NCBI GenBank assembly: GCA_017522225.1
Contig: JAFWZR010000005.1
Location: 1-64,000 of the forward strand
DNA from: Clostridia bacterium
GTDB lineage: Bacteria > Bacillota > Clostridia > Oscillospirales > Acutalibacteraceae
Reading direction: 5' to 3'
DNA length: 64,000 nucleotides
Part shown: piece by piece, positions 25,635-35,286 of the stretch
Layout of the letters: each line of letters begins with the position of its first letter
Position numbering within the stretch: the first letter of the stretch is position 1
Program-made: the position numbers and the translations under genes
Notes under the pieces: model-generated
The model's input: the letters and a program-made list of their open reading frames with translations, nothing else
Told to the model about the DNA's origin: nothing
Databases searched by the model: none

Positions 25635-28400
25635 TTGTCTGAAATTAACAGAGATGAACTTCGCGAATTGCTTGAGGGTATAAGAGAAAAGCGTCGTCAG
25701 GAAGGTCTCGATGAGAACGGAGAGCCTGCAAAAATCTGGACGAATGAGGATATTGACCGCTTGCTCGGTATTGCTGAGGAAAAAATCAGTCAGGCAGAGC
25801 AGACGGATGCAAGTATTTATACATCAGAAGAGTCTTTCGGCCATTATGAAGATGATGAAGTGGAAGAATTCAAGCCGTCTCCCGTCGCGACTGCGGTAGA
25901 GACTGTTGATATTGCTGAAGAGAATGTATATGATGCGGATGAGCGCGTAAAGTCGATTTTTAGTGACGAAGAGCCACCGAAAAAGGGCGGATTTGATCTT
26001 GCATCATCAGTCAGGTCTTTCTCAGGCAAGGCAGCCGGTCTGGCACATAGCTTCCTTGCAAAGGGTAAAAGCTTTATAAGCTCCGTAAAAGCATCAAACG
26101 GATCCGATGAGGAAAGATTTAACCTTGAAGACGATGAGTTTGACGAGGATGAATTTGATATTGACGAAGAAACTGAGCTTGAAGAGGATATAAAAATAGC
26201 CGATTTCGGCAAAAAGAAAGAGTCTGTTGAAGAGGAAAATTACGAACAGACCGAAGACAGCAAGACAAAGCATATTCAGATTGAAAAGCCGGGTATGATG
26301 TACCGCAAGGGTACAAACAGCCTTGATCTTGAGCTTGAGGGCGCACCGACAATCATTTCCGTTGAGGATGTTGATAACGAGGAAGCTGACGGTGACGAGT
26401 TCAACAGTATTTTCCGTGAGGCTGAAAAAACCGGACAGATTACCATGCCGGGCTTTGGTGAGGAGCCTCGCGAGGATAAGCCTGAGCGTATTGACGAAAG
26501 CGAAGCGGAAAAGGAGCTTTTTAAACGCAGAAAGGCAAAAATTGACGGCTTCGTTCTTTTCGGCGACGAAAACAAGAATGATCCTTACGGCTCTGATACG
26601 GTAAAGGACCGCCTCGGTGACCTTTTTGAAAATAATGAGGAGCGTCCGCGCCGCAGAGAAGAGCCTGAATTTGTCGGCGTTGAGTATTCGCAGATTAAGG
26701 ATGCGCGTCGTGTACGCAGATATCTTACTCAGCAGAAGAAAAAGTGTCTGCACAGAGTCATAATACAGGCAGTCTTGCTTGCGTTTGCAATTATCGTCAG
26801 CGTAGTTTCGGCATCTGTTACAACCGTTGCGGGAGATAAGATTCTTACAATTCTGTCTAATCTTATAATTATAGCGGCATCACTTGTTACGAGTAATCAG
26901 ATGATTGCTAACTCTGCAGAACGTCTTAAAAAGAAGATTTTTGACCTTAATACTGCAATTTCCATCGCTTCAGTGATTTGCTTTTTGCAGACTTTCCTGA
27001 TGTTTGTGCTTTATTTTGCAGACAGAAATACAGTCAGCGTTTTTGCAGGAGCAGGTGTTTCACTGTTCCTGATGAGTGAGCTTACTTCTTACATCACATT
27101 CTGCCGTACTGCAGATGCACTTGAACTATGCACAGGTGCAAATAAGGATAAGCTCTACAGCCTTGAAACCGTAACAGACGACAAGGATGTTACGGAGTTC
27201 GGTAAGAATGTCAAGGCACCGAGTCCCAGAATCCGTTATTCGAGTCAGACCCGTTTCCCGTCACATCTTATTGAGCTTTGCACAAGCGAAACTCACGTGG
27301 ATAAGAATATGCGTTTTATCTTTATGATTATCGTAGGAATGAGTGTTATCAATCTTATTGTTGCATGGGCGGTTAACCGTCACTTTGCGGTCGGCTTTGC
27401 GGCTTTTTCGACAACGCTCACATTGTGTGTGCCTGCGTATGCGACAATGCTTATTCAGCTTCCTCTGAGCTGGGTGAATAAAAAGTTCAACAAGTCGGGC
27501 GGTATGATATCCTGTCAGGAGGCCGTCAATGAGCTTTGCAGAACAAACGCGGTTATTCTTGACAGCAGAGATTTGTTTGATCAGAATTTATGCACAATGC
27601 GTGGTTTTAAGGATTTCAAAAAGGTGCGCATTGACGATGCTATGCTTTATGCTGCGGCAATGGTTATCCGTTCGGGCGGACCGTTGACGGGTGTTTTTGA
27701 CCAGATGGTTGTCAACCGCCGTGATATTCTCCCTGCAGTTAAAACCTTCAGCTATGAAGAAAAGCTTGGTGTATCGGGCTGGATTTATAATCAGAAGGTA
27801 ATTCTCGGCAACAGAGAGATGATGATACATCACAACATTGATGTTCCTGACGTGATTGATGAGGATAAGTATCTTGAGGCGGGCTATGAAGTTATGTATC
27901 TTGCTGTTGCACATCAGCTTGCGGCGATGATAGTTGTTGAGTATGTGCCGAACAAGAAGCTTGCACCTTATCTTAAAAAGCTGCGTGAAAGCGGTGTTAC
28001 CATACTTGTGCGCAACTGTGACCCGAATGTAACGGAACGAATGATTTCGCACTATTATGAGATGCCTCTCGACAATATAAAAATTCTCAGCTCGGCTTCG
28101 GGCAGACTTTTCAAAAAGTACAAGTCGCGTCCGAAGGTCAACTCAAGAGCAGTTGCTGTTCACGACGGAACAACATATACATTTGTAAGAAGCCTTTGCT
28201 CGGCTGCAATGCTCAGACACGTGTTCAAGGTTTCAAACACTATGATGCTTGTCGGTATACTTATGAGCTTTGCCGTAGTGCTTGTTCTTTCAATCCTCAA
28301 TGTGATTGTTGACCTGCCTGCAATTTTTATTATCCTGCTGCAGCTGCTGATGGCGGCGGTGTTTACGGGAATTGCAAAGCTTGCGTCATCATCAAAATAA
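25635..28400 (+). CDS. Membrane protein with acidic N-terminus and degenerate P-type ATPase core
   Basis: 921 residues from the TTG at 25635 with AAGGGG 8 bases before; a GTG at 25626 would overlap that site. Residues 1-360 are cytoplasmic and very acidic, with runs such as EDDEFDEDEFDIDEETELEE. Then come helices at about 375-460, helices at about 555-610 and two more at the end. The core copies a P-type ATPase: CVPAYATMLIQLP in helix 4, then ILDSRDLF where pumps have DKTGTLT, GVSGWIYNQKVILGNREMM (nucleotide-domain GN motif), and LRESGVTILVRNCDPN where pumps have TGD. The phosphorylated Asp is kept (D643) but K, T, G, T are lost, TGD is lost, and the GDGxND loop is replaced by HDGTTYTF. It therefore cannot be a normal pump and is probably a scaffold or regulator. 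The exact function is unknown. Confidence 0.75.
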   Translation: MSEINRDELRELLEGIREKRRQEGLDENGEPAKIWTNEDIDRLLGIAEEKISQAEQTDASIYTSEESFGHYEDDEVEEFKPSPVATAVETVDIAEENVYDADERVKSIFSDEEPPKKGGFDLASSVRSFSGKAAGLAHSFLAKGKSFISSVKASNGSDEERFNLEDDEFDEDEFDIDEETELEEDIKIADFGKKKESVEEENYEQTEDSKTKHIQIEKPGMMYRKGTNSLDLELEGAPTIISVEDVDNEEADGDEFNSIFREAEKTGQITMPGFGEEPREDKPERIDESEAEKELFKRRKAKIDGFVLFGDENKNDPYGSDTVKDRLGDLFENNEERPRRREEPEFVGVEYSQIKDARRVRRYLTQQKKKCLHRVIIQAVLLAFAIIVSVVSASVTTVAGDKILTILSNLIIIAASLVTSNQMIANSAERLKKKIFDLNTAISIASVICFLQTFLMFVLYFADRNTVSVFAGAGVSLFLMSELTSYITFCRTADALELCTGANKDKLYSLETVTDDKDVTEFGKNVKAPSPRIRYSSQTRFPSHLIELCTSETHVDKNMRFIFMIIVGMSVINLIVAWAVNRHFAVGFAAFSTTLTLCVPAYATMLIQLPLSWVNKKFNKSGGMISCQEAVNELCRTNAVILDSRDLFDQNLCTMRGFKDFKKVRIDDAMLYAAAMVIRSGGPLTGVFDQMVVNRRDILPAVKTFSYEEKLGVSGWIYNQKVILGNREMMIHHNIDVPDVIDEDKYLEAGYEVMYLAVAHQLAAMIVVEYVPNKKLAPYLKKLRESGVTILVRNCDPNVTERMISHYYEMPLDNIKILSSASGRLFKKYKSRPKVNSRAVAVHDGTTYTFVRSLCSAAMLRHVFKVSNTMMLVGILMSFAVVLVLSILNVIVDLPAIFIILLQLLMAAVFTGIAKLASSSK

Positions 28401-28424
28401 TATGAAAATATAATAAAAAAAGTA

Positions 28425-28453
28425 TTGACAAAGCACGGATATGGTGGTAGAAT
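28425..28453 (+). promoter_or_regulatory. Promoter of the infC operon
   Basis: TTGACA (28425-28430), exactly 17 bp, TAGAAT (28448-28453). It gives a leader of about 150 nt before infC. Confidence 0.85.
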
Positions 28454-28459
28454 AACTCC

Positions 28460-28590
28460 ACAACAAAGTGGAATGGTTCGTTCCCACCTTAACGGTCACG
28501 TCCGTGCGGTCAATATTCAACGGCGCTTTCGCGTCTTGTATTATGTGATTTTGCACGGGTGGGGTCTGTTCCATCCGTGCTTTGATTTTT
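28460..28590 (+). ncRNA. Attenuator leader of infC-rpmI-rplT (L20-type)
   Basis: The leader ends in an intrinsic terminator: GCACGG (28553-28558) pairs with CCGTGC (28575-28580), with GGGG/CC pairs inside, then TTTGATTTTT, all before the start of infC. An upstream CCGTGC (28502-28507) can pair with the same GCACGG and would then free the terminator's right arm, a mutually exclusive antiterminator. In Bacillus the same operon is controlled by L20 binding to its leader. By gene order and layout this is the counterpart, though the L20 contact site cannot be identified by eye. Confidence 0.75.
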
Positions 28591-28612
28591 ATTAGTAAGC
28601 ATTTGGAGGTGC

Positions 28613-29140
28613 TTGGACATCAGTACGAAAGAAACTCAGATCAACGAAGAAATCCGCGACAAGGAAGTCAGAGTAATCGATTCCGAAGGCAATCAGCTCG
28701 GTGTTATGCCGATTGAAGAGGCTCTCCGCCTTGCAGAAGAAAAGAATACAGACCTTGTTAAAATTGCTCCTCAGGCAAAGCCGCCTGTATGCAAGATTAT
28801 GGATTACGGCAAGTATCGCTTTGAACAGGCAAAGCGTGAAAAAGAAGCCAAGAAAAACCAAAGAGTTATTGAAATCAAAGAAGTCCGTTTGTCTCTTAAT
28901 ATCGACACTCACGACTTTGAAACAAAGGTTGGCCATGCAATCAAGTTTTTGAAGAGCGGCAACAGAGTTAAGGTTTCAATCAGATTCCGCGGCCGTGAAA
29001 TGGCTCATCCGGAAAACGGTCTGGTCACAATGAGCAAGTTTGCAGATGCATGCAGCGAGTTCGGTACGGTCGAAAAACCCGCTAAACTTGAAGGTCGTTC
29101 GATGCTGATGTTTTTAGCAGCCAAATCATCCAAGAATTAA
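28613..29140 (+). CDS. infC: Translation initiation factor IF-3
   Basis: About 175 residues, first gene of infC-rpmI-rpl[16 protein letters not shown] opens the N-domain; the linker [21 protein letters not shown] and the C-domain [18 protein letters not shown] are typical. IF-3 binds the 30S subunit and proofreads start codons. There is no ATG at the right place: GGAGG at 28604 is followed by TTG at 28613 (4 bases) and in-frame ATC at 28619 (10 bases). A poor start codon is the known means by which infC is autoregulated, and either could be used. Confidence 0.95.
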   Translation: MDISTKETQINEEIRDKEVRVIDSEGNQLGVMPIEEALRLAEEKNTDLVKIAPQAKPPVCKIMDYGKYRFEQAKREKEAKKNQRVIEIKEVRLSLNIDTHDFETKVGHAIKFLKSGNRVKVSIRFRGREMAHPENGLVTMSKFADACSEFGTVEKPAKLEGRSMLMFLAAKSSKN

Positions 29141-29156
29141 TAAGGAGGAAAAAACC

Positions 29157-29354
29157 ATGCCTAAAATTAAAACACACAGCGGTGCAAAAAAGCGCTTTAA
29201 GCTCTCTAAGAACGGTAAGCCCATCCGCGGTCACGCTAACAAGTCTCACATCCTTAACAAGAAGACAACAAAGCGTAAAAGAGGTCTCCGTCAGACAGTT
29301 GTTGCTGACACAACAAACGTTAAGCAGATCAAGCGTTTGATTCCTTACAAATAA
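29157..29354 (+). CDS. rpmI: 50S ribosomal protein L35
   Basis: 65 residues, AAGGAGG before the ATG, 16 bp after inf[21 protein letters not shown] and the basic C-terminal part are the L35 signature. Confidence 0.98.
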   Translation: MPKIKTHSGAKKRFKLSKNGKPIRGHANKSHILNKKTTKRKRGLRQTVVADTTNVKQIKRLIPYK

Positions 29355-29412
29355 GAACACGCTGTCTACGGCAGCAATCACAACTAAATTTTAAAATTGG
29401 AGGTAACTTACC

Positions 29413-29769
29413 ATGGCTCGTATTAAAGGCGCTACCATGACTCGTAAGAGAAGAAATAAAGTATTAAAAATGGCTAAGGGCTACTATGGCTCAAAGTCAA
29501 GTCTTTTCAAAACTGCTAAGCAGGCAGTTATGAAATCAGGTCAGTATGCATACGTTGGACGTAAGCAGAAGAAGCGTGATTTCCGTCGTCTCTGGATCAC
29601 AAGAATCTCAGCAGCTTGCAAGATGAACGGAATGAACTACTCAACATTCATGAACGGCCTCAACAAGGCAGGTATCACACTTAACCGTAAGATGCTTTCA
29701 GAGATCGCAATCGCTGATCCCGCTGCATTCACAGCTCTCACAGAGAAGGCTAAGGCAGCTCTTAAATAA
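29413..29769 (+). CDS. rplT: 50S ribosomal protein L20
   Basis: 118 residues, usual length. [20 protein letters not shown], then [20 protein letters not shown] and [14 protein letters not shown] mark L20, a primary 23S rRNA binder needed for early 50S assembly. In Bacillus it also represses its own operon through the leader. Last gene before a terminator. Confidence 0.98.
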   Translation: MARIKGATMTRKRRNKVLKMAKGYYGSKSSLFKTAKQAVMKSGQYAYVGRKQKKRDFRRLWITRISAACKMNGMNYSTFMNGLNKAGITLNRKMLSEIAIADPAAFTALTEKAKAALK

Positions 29770-29780
29770 TAAGCTTATAT

Positions 29781-29820
29781 CACGCCCCTATAAAGGTGGG
29801 GGCGTGAATTTGTCTTTTTA
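29781..29820 (+). terminator. Terminator of the infC operon
   Basis: CACGCCCC (29781-29788) pairs with GGGGCGTG (29799-29806), followed by AATTTGTCTTTTT. Confidence 0.85.
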
Positions 29821-29864
29821 TAAGTAGGAGTATTTTGTCATTTTTTCAAAAAGGAGTGAGCACG

Positions 29865-30653
29865 ATGGAGTGCCTGACAGCAAAACAAAACGAGAAAATC
29901 AAGTCCGCAGTCAGTGTGCGAGACAGTGCAAAGACCCGCCGCGAAACGGGACTTTTCTTCCTTGAGGGTGCCAGACTCTGCGCAGATGCGGCAGCGAACG
30001 GCATCGCAATTTACCGTGCTTTCTGTACGAGTAAATCACTTGAAAAATACGCAGAATATTCCGAAAAAATACTCGCTGCGGCACAGGAATGCTATGAAAT
30101 TTCGGAAGAAATTGCGCAAAAGCTTTCGGACACACAAAGTCCGCAGGGCATATTCTGTCTTTGCAGAACAAACGAAAAAAATGCGTTGAATGCACAGATA
30201 AAGCCTGACGGAAAGTACATTTTTCTTGAAAATGTGCAGGATCCGTCCAATCTCGGTGCGGTCAGCCGTACCGCTGAGGCACTCGGTGTTGACGGTATGT
30301 TTGTCTGCGGCGGATGTGATATTTACAACCCGAAGGCATTACGCGCATCAATGGGTTCTGCATTGAGATTGCCGATTTTTACCTGCGAAAACGCGGCAGA
30401 GGTTCTTACTCAGCTCGGCGAAAACGGTATGCTCACACTTGCATCCACACCCGACAGCAGTGCCTTGCCGATAACCGAGGTTCCGATGAACGACGGTGTT
30501 GTATGTGTTGTCGGCAACGAGGGTAACGGAGTTACGCAGGAGACTATGTCCGTCTGCCGACACAGGGTTACGATCCCGATGAACGGCAGGGCAGAATCAC
30601 TCAATGCATCAACTGCGGCGGCAATTCTTATCTGGGAGATGGTACGCAAATGA
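29865..30653 (+). CDS. SpoU/TrmH-family RNA 2'-O-methyltransferase
   Basis: 262 residues from the ATG at 29865, which has AAGGAGTGAG upstream. The N-terminal part begins LTAKQNEKIKSAV, a substrate-binding domain of the TrmH2/TsnR-like kind. The SPOUT domain has VQDPSNLGAVSRTAEALGV, GNEGNGVTQ and SLNASTAAAILIWE. It is a paralog of the gene at 24859 about 5 kb away, only distantly similar outside the motifs. The target RNA cannot be stated. Its stop overlaps the dprA start (ATGA), so the two are coupled. Confidence 0.85.
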   Translation: MECLTAKQNEKIKSAVSVRDSAKTRRETGLFFLEGARLCADAAANGIAIYRAFCTSKSLEKYAEYSEKILAAAQECYEISEEIAQKLSDTQSPQGIFCLCRTNEKNALNAQIKPDGKYIFLENVQDPSNLGAVSRTAEALGVDGMFVCGGCDIYNPKALRASMGSALRLPIFTCENAAEVLTQLGENGMLTLASTPDSSALPITEVPMNDGVVCVVGNEGNGVTQETMSVCRHRVTIPMNGRAESLNASTAAAILIWEMVRK

Positions 30654-31846
30654 ATGATAAGATTTACTGGATATGGCTTCAGCAGGCTTTGGGCATAAAT
30701 GTGAGTATCAGAACAGATGAAATCACGGGATACTTTGAAACGGCAAAATCCGTTTATTTTGCAGGTGAACGCGAGTGGCGTATTTCAGGAGTTTTCACAC
30801 CGCGTCAGCTGACGAAGCTTGAAAACCGTGATTTGAAAAAAGCGCAGAATATACTCGATATCTGTGCTAAAAATAATTGGCAAGTGGTTACACCCGATGA
30901 CGGGAATTACCCGTCTATGCTTTTCAAATTGCCTAATTTTCCTTTGGTGCTTTATGTCAGGGGAGACTTGGACTGTTTGAAAAACAAGATAACTGTTGCC
31001 GTTGTCGGCACGCGTAAGCCGACAAGGAACAGTGCAACCATTGCCCGTGCATTGACTGCATCTATAACCCGCTCAGGCGGACTTGTTGTCAGCGGCGGTG
31101 CGCTCGGAATCGACTCTGCGGCTCACTGCGGAGCACTTGATGCGAACGGCAAAACCGTTGCGGTGCTCGGTTGCGGACTCAACTGCAATTATCCCGTTGC
31201 AAACGATGCTCTTCGCAACGATATCTCAAAAAACGGCGCAGTCATTACGGAATATCCGCCTGATACACAGGCGCTTCCCGGAAATTTCCCCATACGCAAC
31301 AGGATAATCTCCGGACTTTCTTACGGCACACTCGTCATTGAAGCAGGTGAAAAAAGCGGCTCGCTTATAACCGCAAACTATGCTCTTGAGCAGGGCAGGG
31401 ATGTTTATGCTGTACCGGGCGACATTGTTTCGGCAGGCTTCACGGGTGCAAACAGACTTATCCGTGACGGTGCTAAGCCCGTATTCAATGCGATGGATGT
31501 GCTCGAGGATTATGCAGTACGCTATCCCGAGCTTATCGATTTTGAAAAAATCGAAACAAAGCTTACTTTAAAAAATTACAGTGATCCGCCGTCAACGGCA
31601 AAGGTTGATGACAATCCTCCCCGAGGGCAGAAGGGTGAGGTCAGCTTTATCAGACAGGCTGAGCCGCCGCTTCTGAGTGAAAATGCAAGGAAGCTTTACC
31701 GTGCTTTCACAAGGGCGGAAATGCAGGCGGATGAGCTGATTCTTAATACCGGTCTTGGCGTGAGTGAATTCACTTGTGCTATGACTGAGCTTGAGCTTTT
31801 CGACATTGTCGAGCTTCAGGCAGGCAAAAATTACAAACTGAAATAG
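30650..31846 (+). CDS. dprA: DNA-processing protein DprA (Smf)
   Basis: 398 residues. A short helical N-terminal region is followed by the Rossmann-like DprA domain: VAVVGTRKPTRNSA, VVSGGALGIDSAAHCGAL, NYPVAN, and FPIRNRIISGLSYGTLVIEA. The C-terminal 60 residues form the winged-helix extension (LILNTGLGVSEFTCAMTEL). DprA protects incoming single-stranded DNA and loads RecA during natural transformation; many non-competent Clostridia keep it. It lies in the usual place before topA, with 14 bp between. Confidence 0.95.
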   Translation: MNDKIYWIWLQQALGINVSIRTDEITGYFETAKSVYFAGEREWRISGVFTPRQLTKLENRDLKKAQNILDICAKNNWQVVTPDDGNYPSMLFKLPNFPLVLYVRGDLDCLKNKITVAVVGTRKPTRNSATIARALTASITRSGGLVVSGGALGIDSAAHCGALDANGKTVAVLGCGLNCNYPVANDALRNDISKNGAVITEYPPDTQALPGNFPIRNRIISGLSYGTLVIEAGEKSGSLITANYALEQGRDVYAVPGDIVSAGFTGANRLIRDGAKPVFNAMDVLEDYAVRYPELIDFEKIETKLTLKNYSDPPSTAKVDDNPPRGQKGEVSFIRQAEPPLLSENARKLYRAFTRAEMQADELILNTGLGVSEFTCAMTELELFDIVELQAGKNYKLK

Positions 31847-31860
31847 GATGATTGAATATT

Positions 31861-33975
31861 ATGTCAAAGCTTATAATCGTGGAGTCTCCCACAAAGGTTA
31901 AGACTATCAAAAAATATCTCGGTAAGGGTTTTGAGGTAACTGCATCAATGGGACATGTGCGTGACCTTCCTGCAGCAAAGCTCAGCGTTGATATCAAAAA
32001 CGACTTTATGCCGAAATATGCCGTTATCAAGGGTAAGGAAAAGCTTGTCAAAGAGCTTAAGTCAAAGGTTGCTGAAAGTGACGAAGTTTTTCTCGCAACT
32101 GACCCTGACCGTGAGGGAGAGGCAATTTCCTGGCATCTTGCAACTCTGCTTGACCTTGATATGACAAAGGCAAACAGAATCACATTCAACGAAATTACAA
32201 AAACGGGTGTCGAAAACGGTATGAAAACACCCCGTTCAATCGATATGGATCTTGTAAACGCACAGCAGGCAAGACGAATTCTTGACAGACTTGTAGGTTA
32301 CAAGCTCAGTCCGTTTATCTCGCAGAAAATCCGCCGCGGTCTTTCTGCAGGCCGTGTTCAGTCCGTTGCTGTTAAGCTCATTGTGGACAGAGAAAACGAA
32401 ATCCGTGCCTTTGTTCCCGAAGAGTACTGGACACTTGATGCCAAGTTTATCGCACCGTGCAGAAAGAGCTTCTCTGCATCATTCTACGGTGACGAGACAG
32501 GCAAGGTAAAGATTACAAACAAGGCACAGGCAGATGCTTACCTTGAGCGTCTTGACGGTGCAAAATATAGCGTGACATCACTTAAAAAGGGTACAAGAAA
32601 GAAGAATCCCGCACCTCCGTTTATCACATCCACGCTTCAGCAGGAAGCATCACGCAGAATGGGCTTCCAGGCACAGCGTACAATGCGTACCGCACAGGAG
32701 CTTTACGAAGGTGTTGATGTTGCAGGAATCGGCACAACGGGTCTTATCACCTATATGAGAACTGACTCTCTGAGAATTTCCGAAGAGGCAAGAGCAATGG
32801 CTAATCAGTTCATCGGTGACACATATGGCTCAAAGTATCTTCCTGACAAGCCGAGATACTACAAGTCAAGAAGTAACGCTCAGGACGGTCACGAAGCAAT
32901 CAGACCGACAAACCCGATGCTCACCCCCGAAAAGGTAAAGAGCAGCCTTACATCCGACCAGTATAAGCTCTATACACTTATCTGGAAGCGCTTCATTGCA
33001 AGTCTTATGGCAAGCTGTGTGCAGAATACCGTAAAGGCTGAAATTCAGGCTGTAACAGAGGGAAAGAATGGTTACTGCACATTTACTGCAGCAGGCTACA
33101 GCGTGAAGTTTGACGGCTACACCGTGCTTTACGAAGAGGGCACAGACGATGAGGAAGAGGATAACTCAAAGCTTCCCGAGCTTACAGAGGGCGACAAGCT
33201 CAAGCTCAAGGAGCTTGAGGGCAACCAGCACTTCACACAGCCTCCGGCAAGATTTACCGAAGCATCTCTCATCAAGGCTCTTGAAGAAAACGGTATCGGC
33301 AGACCGAGTACTTACGCAACCATCATCACAACAATTATCAAGCGTGAGTACATCAAGCGTCAGCAGAAGCTTCTTTTCCCGACGGAGCTCGGCGAGGCTA
33401 TCACAAGCCTTCTTAACGATAAATTCCCGAAAATCGTAAACACAAAATTCACCGCAGGTATGGAAACAAAGCTTGATGAAGTCGGCGAAGGTCAGACAGA
33501 TTATATCGCAATGCTTCACGATTTCTACGATGATTTTGACAAGACTCTTCAGAAAGCAAAGGACGATATGAAGGATGTCAAAATTCAGCTTGAGGAAGAC
33601 CAGACAGATATCCCGTGCGACAAGTGCGGCAGAATGATGGTTATCAAAACAGGCAGATACGGTAAATTCCTTGCATGTCCGGGCTATCCCGAGTGTAAGA
33701 ACGCAAAGCCTCTCGTTCTGCAGACAAGCGCAAAATGTCCGAAATGTGGCGGCGAGGTTATTGAGAAAAAGTCAAAGCGCGGATATACCTTCTACGGCTG
33801 CGGCAACTGGCCGAACTGTGACTTTATGACATGGGATAAGCCGACAGATGACAGCTGTCCGCAGTGCGGCAAGTCACTCTTCAAGCGTAAGGGCGGACTT
33901 ACTGTATGCCTTGACGAAAACTGCGGTTACGAAAAGAAAACCGAAAGAAAATCAAGAAAAAAAGCAGAGGAATAA
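31861..33975 (+). CDS. topA: DNA topoisomerase I
   Basis: 704 residues from the ATG at 31861. The Toprim domain reads KLIIVESPTKVKTIKKYLG and FLATDPDREGEAISWHL, with the acidic triad. The active tyrosine is Tyr298 in GLITYMRTDSLRIS. Three zinc-ribbon units close the protein, each with four cysteines (CDKCGRMM/CPGYPEC, CPKCGGE/CGNWPNC, CPQCG/CLDENC). It relaxes negative supercoils by single-strand passage. The codon use is biased like the ribosomal genes. The trmFO ATG follows 2 bp after its stop. Confidence 0.98.
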   Translation: MSKLIIVESPTKVKTIKKYLGKGFEVTASMGHVRDLPAAKLSVDIKNDFMPKYAVIKGKEKLVKELKSKVAESDEVFLATDPDREGEAISWHLATLLDLDMTKANRITFNEITKTGVENGMKTPRSIDMDLVNAQQARRILDRLVGYKLSPFISQKIRRGLSAGRVQSVAVKLIVDRENEIRAFVPEEYWTLDAKFIAPCRKSFSASFYGDETGKVKITNKAQADAYLERLDGAKYSVTSLKKGTRKKNPAPPFITSTLQQEASRRMGFQAQRTMRTAQELYEGVDVAGIGTTGLITYMRTDSLRISEEARAMANQFIGDTYGSKYLPDKPRYYKSRSNAQDGHEAIRPTNPMLTPEKVKSSLTSDQYKLYTLIWKRFIASLMASCVQNTVKAEIQAVTEGKNGYCTFTAAGYSVKFDGYTVLYEEGTDDEEEDNSKLPELTEGDKLKLKELEGNQHFTQPPARFTEASLIKALEENGIGRPSTYATIITTIIKREYIKRQQKLLFPTELGEAITSLLNDKFPKIVNTKFTAGMETKLDEVGEGQTDYIAMLHDFYDDFDKTLQKAKDDMKDVKIQLEEDQTDIPCDKCGRMMVIKTGRYGKFLACPGYPECKNAKPLVLQTSAKCPKCGGEVIEKKSKRGYTFYGCGNWPNCDFMTWDKPTDDSCPQCGKSLFKRKGGLTVCLDENCGYEKKTERKSRKKAEE

Positions 33976-33976
33976 T

Positions 33977-35284
33977 ATGAACGACGTTCTTGTAATAGGC
34001 GGTGGCCTTGCAGGTGTTGAAGCTGCATGGGCACTCGCAAACAACGGAATATCGGTAACAATTGCAGAAATGAAGCCTGTCAAGCGTTCACCTGCACACA
34101 AGAGTGATATGCTTGCAGAGCTTGTCTGTTCAAACTCACTCAAGGCACAGCGTCTTGCCTCGGCAGCAGGACTTCTGAAGACTGAAATGGAGCTTCTCGG
34201 CTCAGTCTGTGTTGAATGTGCAAAGACTTGCAGTGTTCCTGCAGGCGGTGCATTGGCTGTGGACAGAGATAAGTTTTCAGCAATGGTAACCGAAAAAATC
34301 AAGTCGCATCCTCTTATAAAAATCGAGTGCAGAGAGGTGACGGAGATTCCTGACGGCAATGTTATTGTTGCGGCAGGTCCGCTTGTTTCGGATGCACTTG
34401 CAGAAGATATCAAAAATCTTTGCGGCGGTTCACTCAGCTTCTTTGATGCCGCAGCACCGATTGTTACAGACGAGAGCATCGACAAAACCTGCGCTTTTTC
34501 GCAGTCGCGTTATGACCGCGGAGGCGAGGATGATTACCTCAACTGTCCGATGAATAAGGAAGAGTACGAGCTGTTTTATAACGAGCTTGTAAATGCCGAG
34601 TCGGCAGAGCTGCATTCCTTTGACAAGCGCAAGGGTGTGTACGAGGGCTGTATGCCAATCGAGGTTATGGCTTCACGCGGTGCGGATACAATGCGCTTCG
34701 GTCCGCTCAAGCCCGTGGGTCTGCGTGATCCGAGAACAGGTCACAGACCGTGGGCAGTGCTTCAGCTGAGGCGCGAGGATGCAAGCGGTACGATGTACAA
34801 TCTTGTCGGCTTTCAGACCAATCTCAAATTCAGTGAGCAGAAGAGAGTTTTCTCACTCATTCCTGCACTGAAGAATGCAGATTTTATCCGTTACGGTGTT
34901 ATGCACCGCAACACATTTATTGATTCACCCCGTCACCTCAACAGTGATTTTTCCTTCAGAGGCAGAGACGGTCTGTATTTTGCAGGTCAGATTACAGGTG
35001 TTGAGGGATATATGGAATCTGCGGCAGCAGGTATTCTTGCAGGTCTTAATATGGCGCGACGCCTCAGAGGCGAAGAGCCGATCAAGCTGCCCGATATCAC
35101 AATGCTCGGTGCGCTTTCAAATTATATCAGTAACGAGACCGTTACAAACTTCCAGCCGATGGGTGCGAATTTCGGCATTCTGCCGCCCCTCAACGAGGTT
35201 ATCAGAGATAAAAAACTCCGTTACGAAGCTCTTTCACAAAGGAGCCTCGACTACTATAAAAACACAAAAGGAAAGGATTGGTGA
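33977..35284 (+). CDS. trmFO: Folate-dependent tRNA (uracil-54) methyltransferase TrmFO
   Basis: 435 residues from the ATG at 33977. The FAD site is LVIGGGLAGVEAAWALANNG. AHKSDMLAELVCSNSLKAQR contains Cys51, which matches the N-terminal redox Cys of the family. Further hallmarks are GVYEGCMPIEVMASRG, DTMRFGPLKPVGL and GQITGVEGYMESAAAG. It methylates U54 of tRNA using methylenetetrahydrofolate and FADH2. The order topA-trmFO is common in Bacillota. The rnc gene starts at its stop codon. Confidence 0.97.
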   Translation: MNDVLVIGGGLAGVEAAWALANNGISVTIAEMKPVKRSPAHKSDMLAELVCSNSLKAQRLASAAGLLKTEMELLGSVCVECAKTCSVPAGGALAVDRDKFSAMVTEKIKSHPLIKIECREVTEIPDGNVIVAAGPLVSDALAEDIKNLCGGSLSFFDAAAPIVTDESIDKTCAFSQSRYDRGGEDDYLNCPMNKEEYELFYNELVNAESAELHSFDKRKGVYEGCMPIEVMASRGADTMRFGPLKPVGLRDPRTGHRPWAVLQLRREDASGTMYNLVGFQTNLKFSEQKRVFSLIPALKNADFIRYGVMHRNTFIDSPRHLNSDFSFRGRDGLYFAGQITGVEGYMESAAAGILAGLNMARRLRGEEPIKLPDITMLGALSNYISNETVTNFQPMGANFGILPPLNEVIRDKKLRYEALSQRSLDYYKNTKGKDW

Positions 35285-35286
35285 GA

